A DNA stretch of 64,000 bases from Azospirillum isscasi (GTDB lineage: Bacteria > Pseudomonadota > Alphaproteobacteria > Azospirillales > Azospirillaceae), in contig NZ_JAUJFI010000006.1 of the NCBI RefSeq assembly GCF_030849505.1, positions 1-64,000 of the forward strand. The letters run 5' to 3'. Position 1 is the stretch's first letter. The number at the start of each line of letters is the position of its first letter. The position numbers were made by a program, and so were the translations under genes. The notes below the pieces were generated by a model, which worked only from the letters and a program-made list of their open reading frames with translations, had not been told where the DNA came from and searched no databases. Positions 16,649 to 25,629 of this stretch are shown in pieces.

Positions 16649-19288
16649 TCACTCGGCGGACACCAACTCGTGCAACAAGGTGCCGGGCTTGTTCAACTCG
16701 TCGAAGCGGCCATGCTCGGCGATTCGCCCATCCTTCATAACAATGACTCGCTCGAACGCCCGTGCCAAGCCGGCGCGGTGCAGAACCCACACAAGACCAC
16801 ACCCTTTGCGTTCGCCGAGGATCGCGGCGTGGACCTTGGTCTGGCTGCTGGTGTCCAGGCCGCTGGTCGCCTCGCTCAGCACCAGAAGGTCGGGGCGCTT
16901 CAGCAGGGCGCGGGCCAGCGCCGCCTTCTGGCGCTGCGCGGCGGACAGGCGCGACCCGGCCACCCCCACGGGATGGTCCAGCCCGACCTCCACGATGGTG
17001 TCGCGCAGGTGAAGCTGGTCCACCAGCTCCGCCACGATGCGGCCCACCTTGGATTGCACCTGCGCCTGCCCGTAGACCATCCTCCCGAACAGGATGTTGT
17101 CCTGGATGCTGGCCGCCGCGTTGTAGGCCGCCGGGTCGAAGAAGGCGACGGCGTGCTTCAGGTCTTCCGGCAGGTCGCGGGCGAAGAGGTGCCGCGCCTC
17201 CAGCAGCTTCCTTTCCAGCTCGGGCGTCATCAGGCCCAGGCGGTGGCGGGCGCCGATCAGCTTGAAGGGCAGGGTCATCAGCCGGGTCCGCTCCTCGGGC
17301 CGCAGCGCGCCCAGCCCCTCCTTCGCGGTGCGCGCCAGGATGGCCTGATAGTCCGGCAGCTCCGCGAAGCCGATGAAGGAGAAGCGTTCGAAGAACTCGT
17401 GGCCGGGCGGCAGGCCGGCGAACAGCTCCACCATGGTCTCCGCCACCTTGTGGCCGGTCTCCAGGATGGTGCCGGTCAGCCCCACCTTGTCCAGCACATG
17501 CAGCATGTAGGGGTTGGAAGCCAGCGCGTCCGTCTGGAATATGGGGCCGACCGGCGTGCCGAACAGCAGGTTCTCGGCCAGCGTGGCGTTCGCGGCGTAG
17601 CGGTCGGGGTCGAAGCGCTCCACCAGCCGCCCCAGATCCGGGTTGTTCATCATCATCGCGCGCATGGCCTCCCGCGCTTCCAGCACGCGGGCGGCCACCT
17701 CGGGGCGCTGCTCCGGATCGACGGTGCGGTTCAGCCCCATCCCGTACACGTCGTCCTGCAGCGACACCATCGTCACCACGCGCAGGATGCGGGCCTTCAG
17801 ATCCTCCGGCCCGTCGCAGCCGGCGGCGGCGTAGTCGATCCAGTCGGCGTGCACGTCGTCGGTGGCGTTGCCGGACAGGATCGACTCGGTCTGCCGGTCC
17901 TTGCGCCGCGCCGCCGCCTCACCGCTCTCGCCGTTCTCGCGCAGGGGGCGGTGGCGCAGCCCGTAGACGAGATTGTCGTACAGCGAGGCGGCGAACAGGT
18001 AGGGGGTGGCCCCGACATAGGCGGCGCGGCGCCCGGTCACGCTCTCCGGCAGCTCCGCATAGTCGCGCTCGCCCAGCCGGATCTGGCCCGACGACGGCAG
18101 AAGCACCCGCGCGGCGAGCTGCGCCAGCTCGTCCCGTCCGGAGCCGACGCCGATCAGCGCGGTGTGGCCGTCCAGCGGGATGTCGCAGGTCACCCCCTCC
18201 AGGATCGCCGACCCGCCGTCCTCCCCAAATCCGACGTTGCGGAAGGCCAGGGCGCCGGTGAACGGCACGTCCTCCTCCTCGCGCAGCAGGCGTTCGGCCA
18301 GCAGGTCGGGGACGTGGAACTGCTCCACCACCTGCTCGTACTTGATCCGGTTGTCCTCCTTCTGCTGGTACCAGTCGAGAAGTTCCTTCCAGGGTGCGGC
18401 CAAGTCCTTGTAGGCGGCCAGCACCGCGACCAGCGCGCCGAAGGAGAGCTGGCCATGGATCACCAGGTAACCGCCGATGGAATAGAAGAAGAAGGGCGTC
18501 AACTGGTTTATGAAATTGTTCAAGAATTTGACAAAAAACTTTCGTTGGTAAATCTCGAAACGGATGCGGTACACGTCGCCCAGGCGGTGGCTGAGATCGG
18601 CCAGATGCCAGGACGCGGTGTCGTGGGTGTGGACCTCCTGGATGCCGGACACCGTCTCGCCGATGCGGTCGGCGATCTGGCGCATGGCACGTACGCGCTG
18701 TTTGCCGAGCTGATTGACCTTGCGTTGCAGCCGCGGAATGAGCCAGCCTTGGAACGGGTACAGCGACACCGCCGCCGCTCCCAGCACCGGGTCCTGGATG
18801 AAGATGAAGGCGATGTAGACCAGAAGGGTGCCGCCCTGGAACACCGGGATGGCGATGGCGTCGCCGATGAAGCCGCCCAGCGGTTCCACCTCCGCCGTGA
18901 TCATCGGGATGATCTCCCCCGGAGACATCTTGCGGAACCGGGGCAGGGGAAAGCGCAGGACGCGCACGTAAAGCTCGTACCGCAGGCGGCGCAGCATCCG
19001 TTCGCCCAGCCGCCCCTTGTAGGTGTTGATGACGTACTTGAAGCCGCCGTTGACCAGCACCAAAGTCAGGAACAGCCCGCATAGGACGAACAGGTAGCTG
19101 ACCTGGTCGAGATGGAAGCCGAGAAAGGACTCGGGCAGCTTCTTCCCGGCGATCGCCTCGTTGACGATCCGCTTCGGCAGGTCGAGCGAGGCGTAGAGGA
19201 ACGGAAAGGACGCCAGGGTCATCAGGGTCAGCACGATCTGCTGACGGACGCTGTGCCGAAGGATGAATCGGAAAATGCTGGATTCCAT
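16649..19288 (-). CDS. ABC exporter-like protein with degenerate, expanded ATPase domain
   Basis: An 879-residue fusion of a six-helix exporter membrane domain (residues 1-320) and an ABC ATPase-like domain that has lost key residues. The Walker A position (about 377-384) reads GVGSGRDEL, lacking the catalytic Lys. The signature is LSAAQRQ (about 779). Walker B reads LLVLSEATSGLD (about 800), with Ser replacing Asp. The switch His is kept in VLHRAG. About 340 extra residues lie between Walker A and the signature, and the segment after the Q-loop recurs three times: SLYDNLVYG (434), TLAENLLFG (568) and SIQDNILFG (726). ATP hydrolysis is doubtful. It may be a structural or regulatory membrane protein of the glycan cluster. 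Confidence 0.85.
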   Translation of the reverse strand: MESSIFRFILRHSVRQQIVLTLMTLASFPFLYASLDLPKRIVNEAIAGKKLPESFLGFHLDQVSYLFVLCGLFLTLVLVNGGFKYVINTYKGRLGERMLRRLRYELYVRVLRFPLPRFRKMSPGEIIPMITAEVEPLGGFIGDAIAIPVFQGGTLLVYIAFIFIQDPVLGAAAVSLYPFQGWLIPRLQRKVNQLGKQRVRAMRQIADRIGETVSGIQEVHTHDTASWHLADLSHRLGDVYRIRFEIYQRKFFVKFLNNFINQLTPFFFYSIGGYLVIHGQLSFGALVAVLAAYKDLAAPWKELLDWYQQKEDNRIKYEQVVEQFHVPDLLAERLLREEEDVPFTGALAFRNVGFGEDGGSAILEGVTCDIPLDGHTALIGVGSGRDELAQLAARVLLPSSGQIRLGERDYAELPESVTGRRAAYVGATPYLFAASLYDNLVYGLRHRPLRENGESGEAAARRKDRQTESILSGNATDDVHADWIDYAAAGCDGPEDLKARILRVVTMVSLQDDVYGMGLNRTVDPEQRPEVAARVLEAREAMRAMMMNNPDLGRLVERFDPDRYAANATLAENLLFGTPVGPIFQTDALASNPYMLHVLDKVGLTGTILETGHKVAETMVELFAGLPPGHEFFERFSFIGFAELPDYQAILARTAKEGLGALRPEERTRLMTLPFKLIGARHRLGLMTPELERKLLEARHLFARDLPEDLKHAVAFFDPAAYNAAASIQDNILFGRMVYGQAQVQSKVGRIVAELVDQLHLRDTIVEVGLDHPVGVAGSRLSAAQRQKAALARALLKRPDLLVLSEATSGLDTSSQTKVHAAILGERKGCGLVWVLHRAGLARAFERVIVMKDGRIAEHGRFDELNKPGTLLHELVSAE

Positions 19289-19481
19289 AGCGCCATTCTA
19301 CGCAAGGGGACGCCGGTGCGGGGAGCAGGCAGACACCTTACCCCCACTGCCGCTCTGCCGCTGAGGATATGGTTCGCCTATACGCGGTCTGCCGCAATCG
19401 CGACGGCGGTATGACGCGCATCCGTTGATCGGCCAAGCCGTGGCCGGACACAAGAGGCCAATCGGGAGAGGTGGGAAGTCC

Positions 19482-20714
19482 ATGAGCGAACGTCCGACCT
19501 CGGGCCGCGTGCTCATCTACAGCCACGATACGTTCGGCCTCGGCCATCTCCGCCGCTGCCGGGCCATCGCGCATGCGCTGGTGGAGCGCTACAGCAACCT
19601 GTCGGTGCTGATCCTGTCGGGTTCGCCCATCGTCGGCAGCTTCGACTTCCGCACGCGGGTGGACTTCGTGCGCATCCCCGGCGTCATCAAGCTGCGCAAC
19701 GGGGAATACACGGCGCTGAACCTGCATCTGGACATCGACGAGATCCTGGCCATGCGGGCCTCGCTGATCCGCCACACGGCGGAGATCTACCAGCCCGACC
19801 TGTTCATCGTGGACAAGGAACCGCTGGGCCTGCGCGGCGAGGTGCGGGAGACGCTGGAGCTTCTGAAGGGCCGCGGCGTGCCGCTGGTGCTGGGCCTGCG
19901 CGACGTGATGGACGAGCCGGCCCTGCTCGCCCCGGAGTGGGAGCGCAAGAAGGTGCTGCCGGCGCTGGAAAGCCTGTACGACGAGATCTGGGTCTACGGC
20001 CTGCCGCAGATCTGCGACCCGCTGGAGGGCATCGAGGTGCCCCGGTCGGTGCGCGACAGGATGGTCTACACTGGCTACCTGCACCGCACCGTGCCCTCGG
20101 CGGTCCCCCACGGTCCCGGCCTGCCGGACGAGCCCTACATCCTGGTCACCCCCGGCGGCGGCGGCGACGGGGAGGCGCTGGTGGACTGGGTGCTGCGCGC
20201 CTACGAGAGCGATCCTGGCATTCCCTACCGCGCCGTCCTGGTGTTCGGTCCCTTCATGCAGCCGGACCTCCAGGCCGAGTTCCTGGCCCGTGCCGAGGCG
20301 CTGCCGAACGTCGAGGCCACCGCCTTCGAGGCGCGGATCGAGCGGCTGATGCAGGGCGCGGTCGGGGTGGTCGCCATGGGCGGCTACAACACCTTCTGCG
20401 AGATCCTGTCCTTCGACAAGAAGGCGCTGATCGTCCCGCGCGAGGTGCCGCGGCGCGAGCAGACCATCCGCGCCGCCCGCGCGCAGGAGCTGGGTCTGGT
20501 TTCCGTCCTGATGGACGACGGGGTGCGCGACGCCGCGGCCATGGCGGCGGCGCTGCGCCGGCTGCCCTGGCAGGCGCCGCCCTCCTCCGTCGTGGTGCCG
20601 GGCCTGCTGGGCGGGCTGGAGAGCGTCAACCGCCTGTCGGCCCGCTACCTGCCGGAGCCGTCGTCCGCGCCCGGCCTTCCCGAACGCCAATTGGCCGCCG
20701 GGGGCATGGCGTGA
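19482..20714 (+). CDS. GT28-like glycosyltransferase family protein
   Basis: A 410-residue GT-B protein. It opens with YSHDTFGLGHLRRCRAIAHA, and its C-terminal half carries VTPGGGGDGE and the GT28-type MGGYNTFCEILSFDKKALIV motif with REVPRREQ. It parallels the protein encoded at 14999. GGGAGAGGTGGG precedes the ATG at 19482. It is divergent from the ABC exporter and overlaps the next glycosyltransferase gene by 4 bases, marking an operon of glycan genes running right. Confidence 0.85.
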   Translation: MSERPTSGRVLIYSHDTFGLGHLRRCRAIAHALVERYSNLSVLILSGSPIVGSFDFRTRVDFVRIPGVIKLRNGEYTALNLHLDIDEILAMRASLIRHTAEIYQPDLFIVDKEPLGLRGEVRETLELLKGRGVPLVLGLRDVMDEPALLAPEWERKKVLPALESLYDEIWVYGLPQICDPLEGIEVPRSVRDRMVYTGYLHRTVPSAVPHGPGLPDEPYILVTPGGGGDGEALVDWVLRAYESDPGIPYRAVLVFGPFMQPDLQAEFLARAEALPNVEATAFEARIERLMQGAVGVVAMGGYNTFCEILSFDKKALIVPREVPRREQTIRAARAQELGLVSVLMDDGVRDAAAMAAALRRLPWQAPPSSVVVPGLLGGLESVNRLSARYLPEPSSAPGLPERQLAAGGMA

Positions 20715-21985
20715 CCGTCGCCGTCATCGTCAAGGGCTGGCCCCGCCTGTCCGAGACCTTCATCGCGCAGGAGGTTCTGGGGCTGGAGCGGCGGGGCTTG
20801 CGTCAAGTCATCGTCAGCCTGCGTCAACCGACCGACAAGGCGGTGCACGAGCTGAACCGCCGGGTGACCGCCCCGGTCGTCCACCTGCCCGAATATCTGC
20901 ATGGCGAGCCGGCCCGCCTGCTGCGCGCGCTGGCCGCGGCGCGGCGCCGGCCCGGCTGGCGGACGGCCCTGGGCGCCTGGATGGCCGACCTGCGGCGCGA
21001 CCCCAGCCGCAACCGCGTCCGCCGCTTCGGGCAGGCTTGCGTGCTGGCGGCGGAGCTTCCGGCGGACGTGACGTGGCTGCACAGCCATTTCCTGCACACC
21101 CCGGCCAGCGTGGCGCGCTACGCGGCGTTGCTGACCGGCCTGCCCTGGAGCTTTTCCGCCCACGCCAAGGACATCTGGACCTCCCCGGAGTGGGACCTGC
21201 GGGAGAAGCTGGCGGAGGCGCGCTGGGGCGTCACCTGCACGGCGCTCGGCCTCGCCCGCCTGCGCGGCCTCGCGGCGGAGCCGGAGCGGGTGGAGCTGCT
21301 CTACCACGGGCTGGACTTCAGCCGCTTTCCCGCCGCGCCGGAGGCCCGGCCGGCGCGCGACGGCGCCGACCCCGCCGATCCCGTGCGGCTGCTCTCGGTC
21401 GGGCGGGCGGTGGAGAAGAAGGGGTTCGACCTGCTGCTGGACGCGCTGGCCCGGCTGCCCGCCGGGCTGCATTGGCGCTGGACCCACATCGGCGGCGGCG
21501 ACCGGCTGGCCGCGCTGAAGGCGCAGGCGGCGGCGCTGGGGCTGGACGGGCGGATCGACTGGCAGGGGGCGAAGGCCCAGGATGCGGTGATCGCCCAGTA
21601 CCGCCGCGCCGACCTGTTCGTCCTGCCCTGCCGCACGGCGCGCGACGGCGACCGCGACGGGCTGCCCAACGTGCTGATGGAGGCGCAGAGCCAGGGGCTG
21701 GCCTGCCTGTCCACCCGGGCCGCGGCGGTGGCGGAGCTGATAGAGGATGGAGCCACCGGCACGCTGGTGGAACCGGACGACCCCGCCGACCTTTCCGCCG
21801 CTCTGGAAGCGTTGATCGGCGATCCCGCCCGCCGCGCGGCGCTGGGTGCGGCGGGGGCCTTGCGGGTGCGGCGGGACTTCGGCAGCGACTCGGGAATCGA
21901 TCGGCTGCACGATCGTTTCACAACCGAAAATAGCCAAACGCGGCTTGTGCCATTTGGGGGATGCTGTGCATTGCACGGCGGCTGA
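20711..21985 (+). CDS. GT4-family glycosyltransferase
   Basis: A 424-residue GT-B enzyme. The N-terminal half includes VKGWPRLSETFIAQEVLGLE (typical of exopolysaccharide GT4 members) and HSHFLHTPASVARY. The C-terminal donor site has LLSVGRAVEKKGFDLLLDAL and GLPNVLMEAQSQGLACLSTR with the conserved Glu. The GTG start at 20711 overlaps the previous stop (GTGA) and is the only reasonable start in frame. It probably transfers a hexose to a surface glycan; specificity is unknown. Confidence 0.88.
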   Translation: MTVAVIVKGWPRLSETFIAQEVLGLERRGLRQVIVSLRQPTDKAVHELNRRVTAPVVHLPEYLHGEPARLLRALAAARRRPGWRTALGAWMADLRRDPSRNRVRRFGQACVLAAELPADVTWLHSHFLHTPASVARYAALLTGLPWSFSAHAKDIWTSPEWDLREKLAEARWGVTCTALGLARLRGLAAEPERVELLYHGLDFSRFPAAPEARPARDGADPADPVRLLSVGRAVEKKGFDLLLDALARLPAGLHWRWTHIGGGDRLAALKAQAAALGLDGRIDWQGAKAQDAVIAQYRRADLFVLPCRTARDGDRDGLPNVLMEAQSQGLACLSTRAAAVAELIEDGATGTLVEPDDPADLSAALEALIGDPARRAALGAAGALRVRRDFGSDSGIDRLHDRFTTENSQTRLVPFGGCCALHGG

Positions 21986-22026
21986 CAACGGGATAGAGTG
22001 CGGCTTTGCTCCACTCTCGCGACGTC

Positions 22027-23007
22027 ATGTCGACCCTGTCCGCCTCTTCCGATCCGGAAATCCTCTCCTTTATCGATTTCGACGACGACACCGACGCCGT
22101 GGCGACCAGCCACGAGCTGTCGGTGACGCGCAGCAAGCTGGGCGACCTGCTCGACCTGCTGCCCGCCGGGCTGCTGATCCATCAGGAGATGGGAATCGTC
22201 TTCGCCAACCAGGAGGCCGTGCGCATCCTGGGCCAGAGCGGCGACGCCCTGGTCGGGCGCCACTTCCTCGACTTCGTGGAGGAGTCCGGCATCGAGGACC
22301 AGCGCGACGCCTTCCTGAGCTGTCTGCGCGGGCGGGAGCTGGTGCGGTCGAAGGACGGGGTGATGGTGTCCACGGACGGGCGGCGGACCTGCGTTCAGGT
22401 CAGCATGTCGCCCCTGCCCTGGGAAGGGCTTCCGGTCATCTACGTCCTGATCACCGACGTGACGGCGCTGAAGGAGTCGGAGGAGCGGCTGCGCCAGCTC
22501 TCGATCACCGACTCGCTGACCGGCACGTCCAACCGCCGCCATTTCGTCGAGGCGGCGGAGCAGGAACTGGCCCGCGTCCGCCGCTATGGCCGCCCGGCCA
22601 GCCTGCTGATGCTCGACATCGACCATTTCAAGAGCATCAACGACACCCACGGCCATGCGGTGGGGGACGAGGCGCTGCGGGCCTTCACCGCGGCCTGCCG
22701 CGGTCTGCTGCGGGAGAACGATTTGCTGGGCCGCACGGGCGGGGAGGAGTTCGCCATCCTGCTGCCCGAGACCGACGTCGCCGGGGCGCGGATGGTGGCG
22801 GAGCGCATCCGCCGCCGCACCGCGGAGCTGGCCGTTCCGGCGGGGGCGGAGACCGTGCGCTTCACCGTGTCGATCGGCGTGGCCTGCTGTGCCGCCGGAA
22901 CGCGCGGGGTGGACGCCATGCTGTCCAGCGCGGACGAGGCGCTGTACCGCGCCAAGGCCGCCGGGCGGAACCGCGTCATCTGCGCGCTGGAACCGACCCC
23001 CTTCTGA
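22027..23007 (+). CDS. PAS-GGDEF diguanylate cyclase
   Basis: A 326-residue cytoplasmic signalling enzyme that makes cyclic di-GMP. A PAS sensor (about residues 35-150) is followed by a GGDEF domain with active-site GGEEF at 238-242. RxxD (REND, 229-232) lies at the correct spacing to form the inhibitory I-site. SITDSLTGTSNRR and DIDHFKSINDTHGH are intact, so the enzyme should be active and feedback-inhibited. ATG at 22027 is used; an upstream TTG at 22006 is possible. Its place among glycosyltransferases suggests it tunes polysaccharide output. Confidence 0.9.
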   Translation: MSTLSASSDPEILSFIDFDDDTDAVATSHELSVTRSKLGDLLDLLPAGLLIHQEMGIVFANQEAVRILGQSGDALVGRHFLDFVEESGIEDQRDAFLSCLRGRELVRSKDGVMVSTDGRRTCVQVSMSPLPWEGLPVIYVLITDVTALKESEERLRQLSITDSLTGTSNRRHFVEAAEQELARVRRYGRPASLLMLDIDHFKSINDTHGHAVGDEALRAFTAACRGLLRENDLLGRTGGEEFAILLPETDVAGARMVAERIRRRTAELAVPAGAETVRFTVSIGVACCAAGTRGVDAMLSSADEALYRAKAAGRNRVICALEPTPF

Positions 23008-23038
23008 GGCTTTTTTCCTTCCTGCCGCCGGGGCCGGC

Positions 23039-24111
23039 ATGCGCATCGCCTTCTACGCGCCGCTGAAATCCCCCACCCACCCGGTGCCCTCGGGCGACCG
23101 GCGCATGGCCCGGCTGCTGATGGCGGCGCTGGCGGGTGCCGGGCACGAGGTGACGCTGGCCTGCACGCTGCGGAGCTGGGACGACGGGCGCCGTCCGGGC
23201 CGGGCGGAGCGTCTGGCCGCGCTGGGCGCCCGCTGCGCCGACCGCCTGACGGCGCGCTGGCGGGACGATCCGCCGGACCTGTGGTTCACCTACCACCTGT
23301 ATCACAAGGCGCCGGACTGGATCGGACCGGCGGTCAGCCGCCGTTTCGGCATCCCCTATGTGGCGGCGGAGGCGTCCTTCGCGGCCAAGCGCGCCGGCGG
23401 GCCTTTCGCCGCCGGTCACCGCGCCGCGGAGGCGGCGATCCGGCAGGCCGCCGCCGTGGTCAATCTGGCGGGTCACGACGCGGACGGGGTGCTGCCGCTG
23501 CTCGGGTCGCCCGACCGGCTGGTGCGGCTGCGGCCCTTCCTCGACACCCGGCCTTTCGCCATGGCGGCGGCGGAGCGCCCCCGGCACCGGGCGGTGCTGG
23601 CGGAACGCCATGGGTTGAACCCGGACGTTCCGTGGCTGCTGGCGGTCGGCATGATGCGCAGCGGCGACAAGGAACGCTCCTACGAGATTTTGGCGCAGGC
23701 CCTCTCTCCCTCCCCCGCGTTGCGGGGGAGGGAGTTTTGTTCCTCGGCCAGCAGGATTCGGCGGACCTCGCCGCGCTTTGCGCCGCCGCGGATCTGATGG
23801 TCTGGCCGGCGGTCAACGAAGCCTACGGCATGGCCCTGCTGGAGGCCCAGGCCGCCGGGTTGCCGGTCGTGGCCGGGCGCACCGGGGGGGTGCCGGACGT
23901 GGTGCGGGACGGGGTGACCGGCCTGTTGCCGCCGGTGGGCGACGCGGACGCCTTCGCCGCCGCGGTCGCCAGGCTGCTCGGCGACCATGAGATGCGCCGC
24001 CGCTTCGGCGAGGCCGCGCGCCGCACCGCCGCGGCGGAGCATGATCTGTCCGGCGCGGTGGAGGCGCTGGACGCGGTGGTCCGGCGGGCCGCGCGGAAAG
24101 GGAGCCCATGA
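23039..24111 (+). pseudogene. GT4-family glycosyltransferase broken by a palindromic repeat
   Basis: The first part (from ATG 23039) encodes a GT4 N-terminal domain up to MMRSGDKERSYEILAQAL. At about 23703 a 29-bp palindrome begins, and this frame then runs into noise, ending at 23797. The rest of the enzyme continues in another frame: VLFLGQQDSADL, VNEAYGMALLEAQAAGLPVV (donor site with conserved Glu) and a normal C-terminus ending at 24111. Compared with intact GT4 enzymes, about 30-35 residues around the donor-phosphate loop are missing at the junction. The palindrome has therefore replaced rather than merely split coding DNA. The stop still overlaps the next ATG. Probably non-functional. 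Confidence 0.85.
23706..23734. repeat. Palindromic repeat inside glycosyltransferase gene
   Basis: A perfect 13-bp stem, CTCCCTCCCCCGC, and its complement are separated by GTT. It belongs to the same C-run/G-run palindrome family as the intergenic elements elsewhere in the window (notably 59274-59345). Here it lies within a coding sequence and coincides with the frame break. Confidence 0.9.
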
Positions 24112-24692
24112 CCGACCTCATCATCCTGCGCCACGGGCCGACCGCCTGGAACGCCGCGCACCGTCTCCAGGGCGGCATCGACGAGCCGCTGTCCGACGAG
24201 GGCCGCGCCCGAGTCGCCACCTGGAGGCTGCCGCCGGACGCGCTGGGCTACCGCTGGGTCGCCAGCCCGAAGCGGCGGGCCTGGGAGACGGCTTTGCTCC
24301 TCGGTCTCGACCCCGCGCCGGAACCCCGTCTGGTAGAGATGGGCTGGGGCGACTGGGAAGGCCGCCTGCTGGAAGAGTTGCGGGCCAGCGGCGCCCTGAC
24401 CGCGGACCGCGAGCGGCTCGGCCTCGACTTCCGGGCGCCGGGCGGGGAAAGCCCGCGCGACGTGCAGCGGCGGTTGATGCCCTGGCTGGCGGAAGTGGGC
24501 GCGCGGGGCGTAGCGACCGGGGCGGTGGCCCACAACGGGGTGATGCGCGCGCTCTACGCGCTGGCCACCGGCTGGGACATGGTCGGCAAGCCCGCCCATC
24601 GCCTGATCGACGGCTGCGCCCATCGCTTCCGGATCGCGGAGGACGGGACACCGGTGGTGGTTGCGATGAATGTATCCCTGGTCGCGGTGTGA
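24108..24692 (+). CDS. Histidine phosphatase family protein
   Basis: A 194-residue phosphoglycerate-mutase-like phosphatase. The catalytic RHGPTAWN sits at residues 8-15, the second Arg in VASPKRRAWETA, the acid in EMGWGDWEG and the second His in AVAHNGVMRAL. It overlaps the broken glycosyltransferase gene by 4 bases. In a glycan cluster it may dephosphorylate a sugar or nucleotide intermediate; the substrate is not evident. Confidence 0.87.
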   Translation: MTDLIILRHGPTAWNAAHRLQGGIDEPLSDEGRARVATWRLPPDALGYRWVASPKRRAWETALLLGLDPAPEPRLVEMGWGDWEGRLLEELRASGALTADRERLGLDFRAPGGESPRDVQRRLMPWLAEVGARGVATGAVAHNGVMRALYALATGWDMVGKPAHRLIDGCAHRFRIAEDGTPVVVAMNVSLVAV

Positions 24693-24701
24693 AAGTGGGC
24701 G

Positions 24702-24788
24702 CCACAAAGACACGAAGACACAAAGAACATCACGAAGAGAAATTATAATCGCTTTGTGAAAACCTTAGTGTCTTTGTGTCTTCGTGGT
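24702..24788. repeat. Dispersed inverted repeat (CACGAAGACACAAAG type), copy 1
   Basis: CACGAAGACACAAAG at 24711-24725 pairs perfectly with its complement at 24772-24786 around an AT-rich centre, and a degenerate extra unit precedes it. It lies between convergent genes and could act as a bidirectional terminator. A second copy is at 52427. The low GC contrasts with the flanks. Confidence 0.85.
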
Positions 24789-24819
24789 AAATAGAGCCCC
24801 CTTTGCAGAACCTCGCCCA

Positions 24820-25614
24820 TCACACGTCGAGATCCACCATCACAGGAACATGGTCGGACGGCTTCGGCTCCCAGCCGCGGGCCTCGCGCAGGATGCGGTG
24901 GCCGGTCAGCGCGTCCTTCAGCGGCGGGGTGACCCAGATGTGGTCCAGTCGCCGGCCCCGGTCCGAGGCCGCCCAGTCCTTCGCGCGGTAGCTCCACCAG
25001 GTGTAGAGCTTTTCCGTGGGCGGAACGAAGTGGCGCACCGCGTCCACCCAGCCGATGGACGCCTGCATCGCCGTCAGCTTCGCCACCTCCACCGGGGTGT
25101 GGGAAACGATCTTCAGAAGCTCCTTGTGGCTCCAGACGTCGTTCTCCAGCGGCGCGATGTTCAGGTCGCCCACCATGACCATGCGGCGGTCCGGGCTGCG
25201 CCGGGTCGTCCACCACTCGGTCATTTCGTCTACGAACTGAAGCTTGTGGGCGAACTTTTCATTCTGTTCCGGATCCGGAATGTCTCCGCCCGCCGGGATG
25301 TAGACGCTGTGCAGCTCGATGCCGCCCGGCAGTTCGGCGAAGACGTGGCGGCAGTCCTGCTTGCCGCACCAATGCTGCACGTCGCGCGACGCGAAGGGCA
25401 GCTTCGACAGGATGGCGACGCCGTTGTAGCTCTTCATCCCGTGGACGTGGGCGTGGGCGTATCCCTTCTCGGCCAGCGGGGCCATGGGGAAATCCGCGTC
25501 CACGACCTTGGTTTCCTGAAGGCAGACGACGTCCGGCTGCGCCTCGTCGATGAGGCGCAGCAGCAGGTCCATCCGCATGCGGACGGAGTTGATGTTCCAG
25601 GTGGCGATGCGCAT
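24820..25614 (-). CDS. xth: Exodeoxyribonuclease III (AP endonuclease)
   Basis: A 264-residue base-excision repair enzyme that cleaves DNA 5' to abasic sites and degrades 3' ends. It begins MRIATWNINSVRMRMD. It has QETKVVD (metal-binding Glu), YIPAGGD, MVGDLNIAP (catalytic Asp and Asn), DHIWVT and the final SDHVPVMVDLDV with the catalytic His. The length matches the family. It follows a FAH-family gene on the same strand by 15 bases, so the two may share a transcript. Confidence 0.93.
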   Translation of the reverse strand: MRIATWNINSVRMRMDLLLRLIDEAQPDVVCLQETKVVDADFPMAPLAEKGYAHAHVHGMKSYNGVAILSKLPFASRDVQHWCGKQDCRHVFAELPGGIELHSVYIPAGGDIPDPEQNEKFAHKLQFVDEMTEWWTTRRSPDRRMVMVGDLNIAPLENDVWSHKELLKIVSHTPVEVAKLTAMQASIGWVDAVRHFVPPTEKLYTWWSYRAKDWAASDRGRRLDHIWVTPPLKDALTGHRILREARGWEPKPSDHVPVMVDLDV

Positions 25615-25629
25615 CCCGCGATTCCGGCG

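Noticed and set aside
16649-19288. Frameshift or assembly error explaining the odd ABC domain
   Set aside because: The frame is open throughout, codon usage is uniform, and the extra segment contains ordered motifs repeated at regular places rather than noise.
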